Origin: Chara braunii
Lineage: Eukaryota > Streptophyta > Charophyceae > Charales > Characeae
Assembly (NCBI GenBank): GCA_003427395.1
Contig: BFEA01000032.1
Span: 27,525 to 56,769 of the forward strand
Length of the DNA stretch: 29,245 nucleotides
Direction of reading: 5' to 3'
Shown here piece by piece: positions 18,861-28,977 of the stretch. Each line of letters begins with the position of its first letter. Position 1 is the first letter of the stretch. Under the pieces are notes generated by a model. It did no database searches and had not been told where the DNA came from. It was given only the letters and a program-made list of their open reading frames with translations. A program made the translations under genes and the position numbers.

Positions 18861-19310
18861 GAGGTCCCTTCGACAAACACATTGTAAGCAAGCAAGGCAA
18901 AGAGCTTCCTAAAATACTCCGTCGCAGTGAGCCTTGTGGAGATCTTAGGAGTACAGTTAGCTGCGATTTGTCGCTCGTAGGCTTTAACAACGCGTGGTGC
19001 GCTGCGTAGCAGTTCCTGCTTGGAAATCCAGTACAGATCGTCCAACGGTTGATACATGAAGTGAACCTGGTACTGTCTGTCGCGTCCCTTCCATACGTGC
19101 TATTTAATGCTGTCTATCTCATGCCCACCTTTGATTGCATGAGGGATCATGTCTTCGCGATAATCGAACGTCGTAGCATCACGGTGGACGTACAGTTTTG
19201 ATGCGTGGAACACGGGGTATGTGCGCAGATGGGCTGGCACATCAACTACGTACGAAGGGCCATGGTGATCTTCGCCAATCACATCCAAAACTTCCGACGG
19301 ACCATAATAG
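18861..19310 (-). pseudogene. Element B integrase C-terminus and chromodomain
   Basis: Continuation of the integrase downstream of the nested solo LTR. The GPxxV motif (YYGPSEVLDVIGEDHHGP) and the stretch LRTYPVFHASKL are hallmarks of the chromovirus integrase C-terminus. After an in-frame TAG (19100-19102) the frame continues RQYQVHFMYQPLDDLYWISK then QELLRSAPRVVKAYE. This matches the layout of a chromodomain (strands, the LDDLYWISKQEL turn, C-terminal helix), which in this family directs insertion to chromatin marks. The frame runs on through the polypurine tract. Confidence 0.75.
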
Positions 19311-20560
19311 TGTGATGACCCGTCCAAACATGGACTGAAACACACGGCTGATTTCTGAGTTTTGCCCATACACTGAATGCCTTGCTGAGTTTCCCGCCTG
19401 CTACTAAGTCTGTGTGTGCACACTTGCTGGACTGCATGCCTGTCTGAGTGCTGGTTGGCTTGAGTGGGTGTGTGGCCGTGCCTGTCGGAGTGCTGGTTGG
19501 CTTGAGTGTGTGTGTGGCCCGCAAGGGCACTTGCTCGTTCATTGGGCCCTCAGGGCCGGTACTTACCTGTGGCCATGACATTGAGGGATTGCAGCGGGAA
19601 AAACACTCAAGTAACGGGTAGGCCGGTACCGCACCTTCAAGAGGTAGATGTGCGGGTACTGGAGGCCGAGCAGAAGAAGACAAAAGTGGCATTTTTAGAG
19701 GCCCAATAGTTGTAGGTTAGGTCTAGGCGGATACCAGTCCAACCAGCCTGGGTCTAGGGCCTGTACGGGCAATATCAGAGTCTGCAATGATGTTTCCCTC
19801 CGAAAGGGAGGAGGTACCGGTTTCTTGGAAGGCCGAGCGGCCTGGAAGTCACCGCCCGAAGAGGCAAGCAGGCCACTATATCTCCCAGCCGGGCGAAGAG
19901 CCCGGCCTCTTTCTCGGTGTGCAAGTTTGGCGACACGCTGGTTGGAGCGCCGGTTGGAGCAGTGCTATCCAGGAGCAGCGCTGCTGGGGGAAGGAGAAGG
20001 ACACGGAGGAGGAAGAAGGACAGGAAGGGGGAGGAGCGCTAGGGGTACTTACCTGGCTATGGTGGCAGCCATCTTCATCACCTTGGTGGGTGCTGCAGCA
20101 GGGAGTCCCCAACTGGGGAGAGCCACACCAAGAAGTTTCAAGGCAGAGTTGGGCATGGCGGCCTGAGTGAAGCAGTGATAGCTGCTTTGGGTTGTCCTTT
20201 GGGCATCTGGGCAAGGGTTAGTAGTCCGCCATCGGCCTATGATGAGGAAGGGAGGAGGAGGCGTCCATGGCTATGGTGGACCTCAAGTGATGCCGGCAGT
20301 AGAAGAGGAACTCGGACATTTGATTCTGTTTCTTGTATGAATAAGAGAAGGGGGAGATAAGGACGAGGAGATTGTTGGGCGAAGAAGAAGAGCCTTGTGA
20401 TTTGTCTATGCTGGTGTACATCATTTTCTTCTTCTTTCTTACTTCTTCTTCTTCTAATCCTCTCTCTCCTCTCAAGTTCATTCATTTCTTTCTGCAATTG
20501 GGCGGCATTGTACTATCTGATGGATGTGTATCTCAAAATTGGCCAGGATCATAACAATAG
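19307..20560 (+). mobile_element. Solo LTR nested in element B integrase
   Basis: 19311-20556 (1246 bp) starts TGTGATGA and ends TCATAACA and is flanked by ATAG on both sides (19307-19310, 20557-20560), a 4-bp target duplication. It is homologous over its length to the 5' LTR of element B but lies in the opposite orientation. The integrase text stops at its right edge (SRKLLPCY) and resumes at its left edge (YYGPSEV), so the insertion site is exact. It carries two 42-bp repeat units. No internal region remains, consistent with LTR-LTR recombination after insertion. Open frames inside it are not genes. Confidence 0.9.
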
Positions 20561-21535
20561 CATGGGAGAAGTTTGCGAGAGACTCCCTCTTCTTCTGAAA
20601 ATTCAGACATCTTGACCCAGACATAGCTTCCTACCTGTATATCCGACGGTCGGCGCCTCTTGTTTGCATGATGGATCATGGCGTGCTGTCGCTTGGTTAT
20701 TGCTGCAATGGCAACCTTGAGCAAGTGATCTTACTTGGCCCTGAAGCCAGGCCTGTCGGGTGTTAAGCCAGCTGGCTGCTCAACGAATAGGTAGGAGAGC
20801 GGATTACGGATCTGCCAACCGTAATGCAGCCTGTTGGGTGTCATGCCGGTGGCAGAATGGACGGAGTTAATACAACCCCTTAACGGAATACAGCTTTTCA
20901 TCCCATGTTTCCTGATCCGGAATAATCAAGGCGCGGAGAAGTTGAAACACAGTCTGGTTGATCTCCTCAGCCAAACCATTGGCTTTGGGGTGTCGGCCAT
21001 ATGTCATACACAGCCTGATCCCTAGTTGATACGTGAAGTCCTTCCATTTAGTACTAATGAAGCGCGGATCCCGGTCGCCCACAAGAGTCTTCGAGGTTCT
21101 GAACTGCAGAATGTACTTTTGTTTGAACTCACGGATCACTAATTCTGTTGGAGCGTGAGGTGGCAAAGGAATTAGATCAAGGAACTTAGAGAATCGGTCA
21201 ACAATCACCATGACTTGTGAGTAGCCGTTCTTACTTACCTTTCCCAAGTCGGTGAAGTCGATGTAGACGGACTCCCCGGGACCATCGGGAATGGGAAGGG
21301 GTGTGAGTAGCCCTATGGGCTTTTGTTTGCATGGTTTGATTCGTTGACAGACTTGACATTCAGTCACAAACTTTTCAGCAGTCCGTTTCATGTCAGGCCA
21401 ATCAAACAGTCTCAGAAGATTTGCGTACGTCTTTGCCATGCCGAAGTGTCTGCTCCGGCCATGAGCCAAATTCAGAAAGTGCGTGCGGAGAGGCTCATGG
21501 TTGGGCACACACAAGCGGTCGTGGTTCCCGTACAA
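20557..21535 (-). pseudogene. Element B integrase, N-terminal and catalytic part
   Basis: Zinc-binding region: His residues in LAHGRSRHFG and the pair ECQVCQRIK. Catalytic core: first Asp in SVYIDFTDLGK, second in LVGDRDPRFIS, Glu in HPKANGLAEEINQTV. Around 20867-20885 a frameshift occurs; the next frame continues with NSVHSATGMTPNRLHYGWQ. After another stop near 20730 it runs RQHAMIHHANKRRRPSDIQ and VGSYVWVKMSEFS, up to the nested LTR at 20556. About 225 residues of the core are in one frame. All catalytic residues are present but the frame is broken. Confidence 0.9.
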
Positions 21536-22893
21536 CGGAAAATCAGTCCTCCATACTTGTGAAAATCAGGCTGACTGCTAGGGTCAGCCCGCAGCCGCTC
21601 AAGGATGGGACAAGGCTCTGGATCCTTGGCTGTGTGCTCTACGAGCTCCTCCTTCAGTTTCTTCCGGAGGTCGTAGGCTTTCACAAGGCAAGTCATGTAC
21701 TTAGGGTGGCGAGACAATGCATCAGCAACTCGATTGTAACAGCCCTTTTTGTGTCTCAACTCAAAGTCAAAAATGTCAATTTCATGGAACCAGCGAAGTA
21801 ACGTAGGGGACAGGGAAGTTTGTTCCTTGATCCACTTCAGAGTCTCATGATCTGAGAACACTTTGAAGTGGCGTCCCAAAAGATAGTGCTTCCAATGGTC
21901 CAAAGCCATACGCAAAGCATAGACCTCGCGCATGTAGGTGAAGTGGCTACCTTTTCGCTGGGCATGTGTTTGTTGTAATATTCGAGAGGCCGTAGGCTAT
22001 CACCGTCATCTTGCTGCATCACTGCGCCGATTCCATACTGACTTGTATCTGTAGTAACTACGAATGTCAGTTTGGGATCTGCAATGCGGAGTACTGGGTA
22101 ACTTACCAAGGCTTCTTTCAAAGCTCGAAAGGCGTTCGTGCAAGCGGTGTCCCAAGAATAGGGAACATTTTTACTTGTCAACCCTGACAATGGACGGGCA
22201 ACAATGGAGAAGCGGGGCACAAACTTTCGATAGTATGACGCGAGATCAAGAACAGAGTGCAGTTCGCGAACGTTCACGGGCCAAGACCAATTGCGTATGA
22301 CCTCAACCTTGGTTGCCTCAGGTTCTAGGCCTGCAGCAGACAACCGATGCCCAAGATAGATGACGCCATCCTTCCCAAACTCAAATTTCTCTAGGTTGAG
22401 ATGGAGTTGCGTCTTCTTGAGGATAGCGAGCACTTCCTTGAGGTGCTTGAGGTGTTCCTCCATGGATTTGCTGAAGATTAGTATATCATCGAGGTATACC
22501 ACCACGAACCGACCAATCTGTTCGCGGAGGACCTTGTCCATGAGGCTTTGGAAGGTGGTCGGTGCGTTAGTGAGACCGAGGGGCATTACGGTAAACTCGT
22601 AAAGCCCATCGCGTGTTTTGAACACAGTCTTGTGCTGGTCCGTAGGATCGACTTCAATCTGGTGGTAGCCAGACTTGAGATCGATCTTGAAAAAGACCTT
22701 GCACCCACCTGCGGCATCAAGCAAGTCATCTATGCGGGACCATGGATAGGCGTTCTTTCTTGTGATGCGGTTTAGACCGCGATGGTCAATACACCTGCGG
22801 AGCTTGCCTCCTTTCTTCGAAACAAACAAAACAGGAGCACGAAATTCAGACTCACTAGGCTTGATCCACCCTTTGCCAATCATTTCATCAATC
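21472..22893 (-). pseudogene. Element B reverse transcriptase and RNase H
   Basis: The RT begins with IDEMIGKGWIKPSESEFRAP and has FFKIDLKSGYHQIEV (first Asp), MPLGLTNAPTTFQSLM and the active site VVVYLDDILIFS. The thumb-connection reads IYLGHRLSAAGLEPEATKV. RNase H follows (FVVTTDTSQYGIGAVMQQ). A frameshift near 21945 leads to 21933-21472 with REVYALRMALDHWKHYLLGR, VFSDHETLKWI and the typical end RVADALSRH. A second frameshift near 21530 precedes the integrase. RT sequence is of the chromovirus type and well preserved. Confidence 0.92.
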
Positions 22894-22895
22894 TG
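22893..22895 (-). other. In-frame TGA between protease region and RT
   Basis: The frame ending GPGELEELR is followed by TGA and then QIDEMIGKGW in the same frame. The preceding codon is CGA, so the stop is consistent with a CGA to TGA change at a methylated CpG. Confidence 0.7.
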
Positions 22896-23720
22896 TCATC
22901 GGAGTTCCTCCAACTCGCCGGGTCCCATTCGGTATACGCAGCCCTTTGGAGGAACAACACCCTCGACCAACGAGATGGTGTGTCGGACCGATCGCGTGGG
23001 GACTCCACGTGGCTCGGCCATAACTTCTGGGAGCCGATCGAGTAGGTTTTGGATGTTTGGTGGAACCGGTGGGGGTGGAGGATCAACAAAGTGATCACCT
23101 AGATCAGGTCGCAAGTCGCGAATAGAGGCGACCGAATCTGAATTTGGACTAGTAGAAGGTAGAGAAGTAGAGGTACTAGAAGTAGAAGTAGTAGAAGTAG
23201 AATCACTAGCTGAAGTAGTAGTGGTATTAACCGCAAAAGTAGATGGCACATGGGTAGGACGAACAAAGGCAACATACAACTGTTCGTCCTCTTTATGCTT
23301 GTATAATTTTTTGCAGAACTTCATAGCATTCAAAAAAGTCATTAGGGACTCGTGCTTCTTATCCAGGAGGACGGGAAGCTCGTTCCCTTGAGCATCTTTG
23401 ACCATGAAAAGTGACTCCTTCCACTTGGTCCATTCGCATTGGGACTGCAGTGAGCCCAGGCCAAGGACAGCGTCGAAGGGGCACTTGTCAAGGACATAAA
23501 AGCTCAACGCGCGGGTGACAGTTTTGTCCTTGTCAAAGGTAGTGCGCACACCTTTGACTGCATGCGTAGAAGAGGCAACTTCTTTTTTTCCAACTTGGGT
23601 TCAACAAGGGTTCTGCAAGGTCACTTGCTTCATTCCCAAGCCCACTTTGCGTATCCCATGAGGTGACATAAAGTTAGTCGTAGCACCACAGTCAATCAAG
23701 ACACGGAGATAGCGGTGGTT
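22896..23720 (-). pseudogene. Element B aspartic protease region
   Basis: The catalytic motif LIDCGATTNFMS (Asp codon 23691-23693) has Cys in place of the usual Ser/Thr, as often seen in chromoviruses. The second motif, FDAVLGLGSLQ, lies near 23475. Between them a stop near 23605 interrupts the frame. Downstream is a Thr/Ser-rich linker (about 23225-23130), a Pro run (DPPPPPVPPNIQ) and a segment ending GCVYRMGPGELEELR just before RT; it includes ISLVEGVVPPKGCVYR, the usual PR-RT junction text. Confidence 0.85.
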
Positions 23721-24009
23721 GATAAGAAGTTTGAAGAAGATCAACTTCACTGTCCCTTGGGCACGCTGCTGTTTCATCTTAGTTCAATGCTCCAAGTGGT
23801 AGTGGAAGTCGACCGTCCCAGACTCCTCCCATGGCTCGACATCCCAGACTCCTCTCAAGGCTCGACATACAAAACATTACACACTTCAGCCTTGGCTTCA
23901 ACAAATGATTGGGCTTCAAGGGAGGACTGCTGATTTGCATCAGATTCAGTCTCCCTTGCTGTAGAGTGTGCTGAAATTGACTCTACGCCCGTGTCTGGTT
24001 TCCCTGCAG

Positions 24010-24253
24010 CCTATATCAATCCTGTACCTTATGGTTCGGTTTCTGGCAATGCAGGCAGACCCCCTTCTTGAGTCTACCCCGCCAGTTATTTCAGTGATCC
24101 AGAGATCGACCAATGGTTTAGTGGCCGCATCCTCCAGTTTTGTTGGGATTTTGACTCCCTTGGGAAGTTGAACATAGTTCTTCCCTGCCTTCCGATTCGG
24201 TCCCCTTGCATTGACAGTCTTTTTAAAGGCAGTAAATTTTTCTTCTTCTTGGT
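24010..24253 (-). pseudogene. Element B gag zinc knuckle, broken
   Basis: The minus strand reads VCLHCQKPNHKVQD and then TGA (24016-24018) where the fourth ligand (Cys) of CX2CX4HX4C is expected. A basic stretch with AGKNYVQLPKGVKIPTKLE lies upstream in another frame. One frameshift therefore separates it from the upstream Gag, and one substitution removed the last Cys. Confidence 0.7.
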
Positions 24254-25580
24254 TTATATCAGACTCATGGGCTGACAGGCTATATCAGTGTCCTGTTCTT
24301 GGTCGTCACCAAGAGTGGGGTCATCTGCATCGTCCTCCTCTTCAGCCTCCAGCAGGTCATGCACAGCAAAACGGCTGCTGCCTTTGACCCGCCTGCCGCC
24401 CATGGGCTTTTTGCTGCCTGCTGTGGAGACAAGGTCTATTGCCTCGAGACTGACTATGTCCTTCATCAGAGTGAACCAGTCAGTGTACCCAATGAAGTCC
24501 CTGCCTAGGCGATTTGTGAAGCTGGTGGTAACTGCGCCTTTGACCACATCCAAGCAAGATTGAGCAGTCAGTTCTAATCCGGGTGTAGCAAACATCTTGT
24601 AGAGGTAAGTCTGGAGGCTTTTCATGGAGCCCGTCCACTTGCTGCGTTTGATTTTATCAAGCTGGCTTCTTGCCCTTGCTGCAACGTGTGGATCCATATA
24701 TTGCGCAATGAGGAGTTTCCTCGAGGGAGGCAACCGGGGTGGCCTTAAGCCACCTTGTTAGTTCTATTTTGGGAACCCCAACTCGCGTAGCTTGGACTTC
24801 TAGGAAGCCCCGCACAACCGGCTCGACATTCATTCCCATGATCACGGACTGGGTCTCGGGTTGAGTCCCTAGAACTTCGGAGTATGCCCTCATGGAGCTG
24901 ATCCAATATTCAATGTCCTCTTTGCTATCGTACTTAGATGGTATTTGCACCGCCTTTCGGTCCACATAGGGACTGGCATGGCTGGGCCCAGCACCTGCTG
25001 GTTCAGATCTTGGTGCTGCAGCAGTTGCATAATTTCCTGCCTCGTTGCTTGTTACAACAACAACAGAATCTGCACCTGTTGCAGGTCCCGAGGAGTTTGT
25101 CATCACACTCAAGGAAGAAGTAGAAGAAGATACGGTAAGAGGGGCAAGGTTAGTTACAATTGCAGCTCCAGAACCAGGGGGTAGAGGAAGAGGATTGGCC
25201 GCTTGGGCTTGTCGCAGCGCAACAACCTCTGCCATCAAGTCACCGTCCTTGCCGGTCATCTCAGTCAGATCCTCCTGAAGTGTCCGCAATTTTGCGAAGA
25301 CGTCGGCGATCTGAGTGATATGATCTTCAAGGCTCCGGACTTCGACGATAGCGGTGAGTATGGCCTGCAACTATTCCCCACACTGCTCTTTGGTCAGCGA
25401 GGGGACAGTTTCCAAGATGGCCTCCTGACTTTTCAGCAGCAATTCCTTCCTCTCCTTCTCTGTCTCCTGTTCCCTTTTGATGGCACTATCTAGGAGTGCT
25501 CCCAGATACGGTTTCTCCGCATCGCTGGCTGCATCTAACAAGGCCTTCCACTGGACTGAGGTTAGCCGTGGCTGGGCCAT
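24254..25580 (-). pseudogene. Element B gag
   Basis: The start ATG at 25580 reads MAQPRLTSVQWKALLDAASD. Residues 1-69 are coiled-coil-like; an in-frame TAG (25371-25373) follows a Glu codon and the same frame continues LQAILTAIVEVRSLEDHI. A Ser/Thr/Ala/Pro-rich linker follows. The capsid starts near PYVDRKAVQIPSKYDSKEDI with SMRAYSEVLGTQ. A frameshift near 24720 leads to 24733-24254 (RKLLIAQYMDPHVAARARSQ, WTGSMKSLQTYLYKMF), typical of the retrotransposon gag helical domain. The end is acidic (EAEEEDDADDPTLGDD). Confidence 0.8.
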
Positions 25581-27109
25581 TTTCGGACCGTTGTCGTCGG
25601 CAGGTGGATCGGAGAGACGCCAATCAGCAAAAAAATCAATCAGACCCTCAAGAGGTACACTCCCCTTTTCGCTTAGACGAACACGCCGTTTCCCAGTCCT
25701 TGCCCACCCCAGACGGTCATTTTCCCTCTCTTCCTTTTCTCTCTCCCTCCTCTCTCTCCCTCCTCTTTCTGGTTGCGAGTCTCCACGGGCATCGGAAATG
25801 AACTCAGAGAAACAAACTGAAAAGCTCAGAGAAGAGAAGGTAGAACTCCTAGCCGGAGCGGCATTTCATTTGGACTTAGAGAGCAGCAAACCAAAGAAAA
25901 ACAAACAAATTCACATGAGAGGTCTCATCCAGCAACCCAGTCAGATCAGACTGCATACGAGGTCCTCTCGAGTCCAGTCTGACCAGCTTCGTGACCGTGC
26001 AGCAAATCAGACAGCGAGTGACTAAATGCAACAATGGAGAATTGAGTGGTGTACAGGGTGCGAATCAAGCCACGGAAGGTGCAACCAAAAGCATGCGAAA
26101 CGTCTCAATCGAGATCCCCTTGGCAGTGGGTGTCCTAATCCATTAAGAATGAACTTTGTATCTCAGTCAGGAAGACAATGAAATAATGCCTAACAAATTT
26201 GGGTCCAAAGGGATCTTCTTGTTTGGGCCCGGTCCCACTGGGTCCTACAGGTCCCACGTAGGCCGCGACCAGCTCCCAACCAAGGCGAGTCCCACATGGA
26301 CTCAGTTCAGTTTCTACCACATCGAAAAACGAAATTTCAACTTCCGGCAGAACCTACAGACTACAACCGTTCAAGGACGAAAAGACAAAGCACTGTAGAA
26401 AGAATCAGCATTCAAATCAAGATACTTCGCTTCTCCATCCATCAGGTGGGTAGGTAGGTCACACACATTCAATCACACAATCAAGACCACAGAGGAGTAG
26501 GAAAAGAAACCCAGAGTAACCCCAACAGGACAATCCATACCATGCACACATACATGGGCATCCCGTAGGTGCACGACACTTACCTGAGTAGCATTGAGCT
26601 TTGAGATGAATAGAACTCACCCCCCTCTCATGTGATCCTCCTGACCCCTCTAATGCTACCCCTACACTAGTGTCCTATCTCCTAGGAGGGTCTGACTCAA
26701 CACCAAAATGCAACGCCGGATCCCCCGTCGATGCTGAAGAACAAAGTAGCAACTTGCAGTCCGTAGATGCTGAGTGGTCGCTGACCCTCAAGCTCGCCTA
26801 CTTGAGGGCAACCCTTAAGTTGCCAAGTGTCTCCCTTGAATCAGATTCCAGGTGCGAGTTCCTCTCACCGTCGCCTCTCTCAAATTGCCGCATGAAGTTT
26901 CCTTGAAATGTCTCGCCACCCTAATCTCACTCTCAAGCAACCTGGTTAGGTTCAATGTCGACCCCACATGACCTAACCAGGTGGGGGCAGCTTCCCTTAG
27001 CCACGCTGCCCCACTTCCCTTACATCCAACCCTAACCCTAAGTGTTGCCCTCAACCACTTAGGTTAGGGTTAGGGCAGCAAAGTCAACTCTCACCAGCAA
27101 GTAGAATCC
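25581..27109 (-). other. Element B leader between primer site and gag
   Basis: About 1.5 kb untranslated leader. No coding pattern on either strand is convincing. The part next to the primer site (26801-27074) contains several strong inverted repeats, listed separately. 25700-25790 is pyrimidine-rich on the plus strand. Confidence 0.6.
26940..27074 (-). promoter_or_regulatory. Three consecutive hairpins in element B leader
   Basis: (1) ACCTGGTTAGGT (26940-26951) pairs perfectly with ACCTAACCAGGT (26971-26982). (2) GTGGGGGCAGC (26981-26991) pairs with GCTGCCCCAC (27005-27014). (3) CCTAACCCTAAGTG (27031-27044) pairs with CACTTAGG...GTTAGG (27056-27074). They lie 35-180 bases downstream of the primer site in transcript sense, where packaging or dimerisation signals are found in LTR elements; a role is inference. 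Confidence 0.6.
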
Positions 27110-27122
27110 GCTCCGATACCAA
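27110..27122 (-). promoter_or_regulatory. Primer binding site of element B
   Basis: The minus strand reads TTGGTATCGGAGC directly after the LTR end ATAACA. It matches the initiator Met tRNA primer site TGGTATCAGAGC with one mismatch. Confidence 0.85.
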
Positions 27123-28493
27123 TGTTATGATCCTGACCAATTTCGAGATACCCATCCATCAGATAGTACAATGCCGTCCAATTGCAGAAAGAAATGAATG
27201 AACTTGAGAGGAGAGAGAGGATTAGAAGAAGAAGAAGAAGAAGAAGTAAGAAAGAAGAAGAAGATGATGTACACCAGCATAGACAGATGACAAGGCTCTC
27301 CTTCTTCGCCCAACAATCCCCTCCTCTTTATCTCCCCCTTCTCATATTCAGACAATAAATAATAATACAATGTTGAATGGCTGATCCAGAATCAATGTCC
27401 GAGTTCCTCTTCTACTGCCGGCATCACTTGAGGTCCACCATAGCCATGGCCGCCTCTTCCTCCCTTCATCATCATAGGCCGAGGCTATGCCGGACTACTA
27501 GGCCTTGCCCAGATGCCCAAAGGACAACCCAAAGCAGCTATGGCTGCTCCAACTCAGGCCGCCATGCCCGACTCTGCCTCGAAGCTTCTTGGTGTAGCTC
27601 TCCCCGGTTGGGGACTCCCTGCTGCAGCGCCCACCAAGGTGATGAAGATGGCTGCCACCATAGCCAGGTAAGCACCCCTGGCGCTCCTCCCCCTTCCTGT
27701 CCTTCTTCCTTCCTCCTTGTCCTTCTCCTTCCCCCAGCAGCGTTGCCCCGGATAGCGCTGCTCCAACCGGCGCTCCAACCAGTGTGTTGCCAAACTTGCA
27801 CACCGAGAATGAGGCCGGGCTCTTCGCCCGACTGGGAGATATAGTGGCCTGCTTGCCTCTTCGGGCGGTGACTTCCAGGCCGCTTGGCCTTCCAAGCAAC
27901 CGGTACCTCCTCCCTTTCGGAGGGAAACATCATTGCAGACTCTGATATTGCCCGTACAGGCCCTAGCCCCAGACAGGTTGGACTGGTACCCGCCTAGACC
28001 TAACCTACAACTACTGGGCCTCTAAAAATGCCACCTTTGTCTTCTTCTGCTCGGCCTCCAGTACCCGCACATCTACCTCTTCAAGGTGCGGTACCGGCCC
28101 ACCCGCTACTTGAGTGTTTTTCCCGCTGCAGTCCCTCAATGTCACGGCCACAGGTAAGTACCGGCCCTGAGGGCCCAATGAACGAGCAAGTGCCCTTGCG
28201 GGCCACACACACACTCAAGCCAACCAGCACTCAGACAGGCACGGCCACACACACACTCAAGCCAGCCAGCACTCAGACAAGCACGGCCACACACACACTC
28301 AAGCCAACCAGCACTCAGACAGGCACGGCCACACACACACTCAAGGAAACCAGCACTCAGACAGGCATGCAGTCCAGCAAGCGTGCACACACAGACTTAG
28401 TAGCAGGCGGGAAACTCAGCAAGGCATTCAGTCTATGGGCAAAACTCAGAAATCAGCCGTGTGTTTCAGTCCATGTTTGGACGGGTCATCACA
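27123..28493 (-). mobile_element. 5' LTR of element B
   Basis: 1371 bp, plus strand from TGTTATGATCC to GGTCATCACA, so TG...CA ends with near-perfect inverted 8-mers. Homologous to the solo LTR (19311-20556, opposite orientation) and the truncated 3' LTR (18502-18842). It is longer than the solo LTR mainly through two extra 42-bp units and an AT-rich insertion near 27352-27385. A GAA-rich tract lies at 27225-27266. ORFs across it (for example 28028-28720) are not genes; they simply read the 42-bp repeat. Confidence 0.9.
28201..28368. repeat. 42-bp tandem repeat in LTR, four copies
   Basis: Units begin GGCCACACACACACTCAAGC at 28201, 28243, 28285 and 28327, an exact 42-bp period. Since 42 is a multiple of three, any frame through it is a 14-residue repeat (such as TATHTLKPTSTQTG). 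The truncated 3' LTR and the solo LTR have two units each. Confidence 0.95.
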
Positions 28494-28749
28494 ATTCTTT
28501 CTTTCTTTTGTTTTTCATTCTTTCAGAATCTTTCTTTCCTTTTTATTCATTTTTTCTTCTTTTTTTTTTCCCTTCTTTTTCTTTTTTTTTAAACGCGAGT
28601 TTGCCGGGTTGTAGTAGGAAGCCTACCAGGGAGTGCACTGCTAACATGCGTGGACAGTTTCCTGGGACTAAACTGGCTGATGTCCCTGTAAGCATGGAGG
28701 ATCTCTGGCGTATTATGTAAGAGTCTGAACACTTGACCTCTGGGTACTA
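28494..28749. other. Right flank of element B, T-rich then unassigned
   Basis: 28494-28593 is a strong T/C-rich tract with repeated TTTC and TTCTTT motifs. 28594-28749 has no recognised feature. Confidence 0.5.
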
Positions 28750-28854
28750 CCGTCTTCCCCCAAATACAATGTACGGTCATCATAGCTGTATTTAGACTGA
28801 AAGGTATTCCAAACTCAGCTATAATGACTGTACGTTGTATTCGGGGGAAGACTG
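28750..28854. mobile_element. 105-bp MITE, Tc1/mariner-like ends
   Basis: The left arm CCGTCTTCCCCCAAATACAA (28750 onward) and the reverse complement of the right arm CAGTCTTCCCCCGAATACAA (ending 28854) match at 34 of 39 positions by hand count. The central loop is about 27 bp. The left flank is TA; the right flank is CA, one change from a TA duplication. CAGT-type ends with a C-run recall Tc1/mariner or pogo-type elements; the superfamily is inference. Confidence 0.7.
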
Positions 28855-28977
28855 CATGGCATTTGGTGCCGGTCCCTTGGACTGATCTGCTGCTCTGCAC
28901 TGCTGTTAGGAAAGACGCAAAGAGCTGAACAAAGGCCCTCCCTGCGAGAGAGAGCATAGAAAAAACGGGGGTCTCAC

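Larger units (their letters stand above)
18502..28493 (-). mobile_element. Element B: Ty3/gypsy chromovirus with nested solo LTR
   Basis: On the minus strand, in order: 5' LTR (28493-27123), primer site (27122-27110), leader, gag, zinc knuckle, protease, RT, RNase H, integrase, chromodomain-like tail, polypurine tract, truncated 3' LTR (18842-18502). The integrase is interrupted by a 1246-bp solo LTR of the same family. Several stops and frameshifts make the copy inactive. Confidence 0.9.

Noticed and set aside
19787-20214. Several 110-130 codon ORFs on both strands inside the solo LTR
   Set aside because: The same sequence, inverted, lies in the 5' LTR with equivalent ORFs; no domain, and LTR location explains it.
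27031-27074. Telomere-like CCCTAA/TTAGGG units
   Set aside because: Only two units on each side and arranged as an inverted repeat; better explained as a hairpin.
19311-28493. Inverted 1.3-kb repeats as ends of a DNA transposon
   Set aside because: Left copy has its own TG...CA ends and target duplication inside the integrase; right copy is followed by a primer site. They are LTRs of two insertions.
28028-28720. 230-codon plus-strand ORF with 14-residue repeats
   Set aside because: It lies across the element B LTR and its repeat is the 42-bp tandem array; the frame runs past the LTR end into unrelated T-rich DNA.
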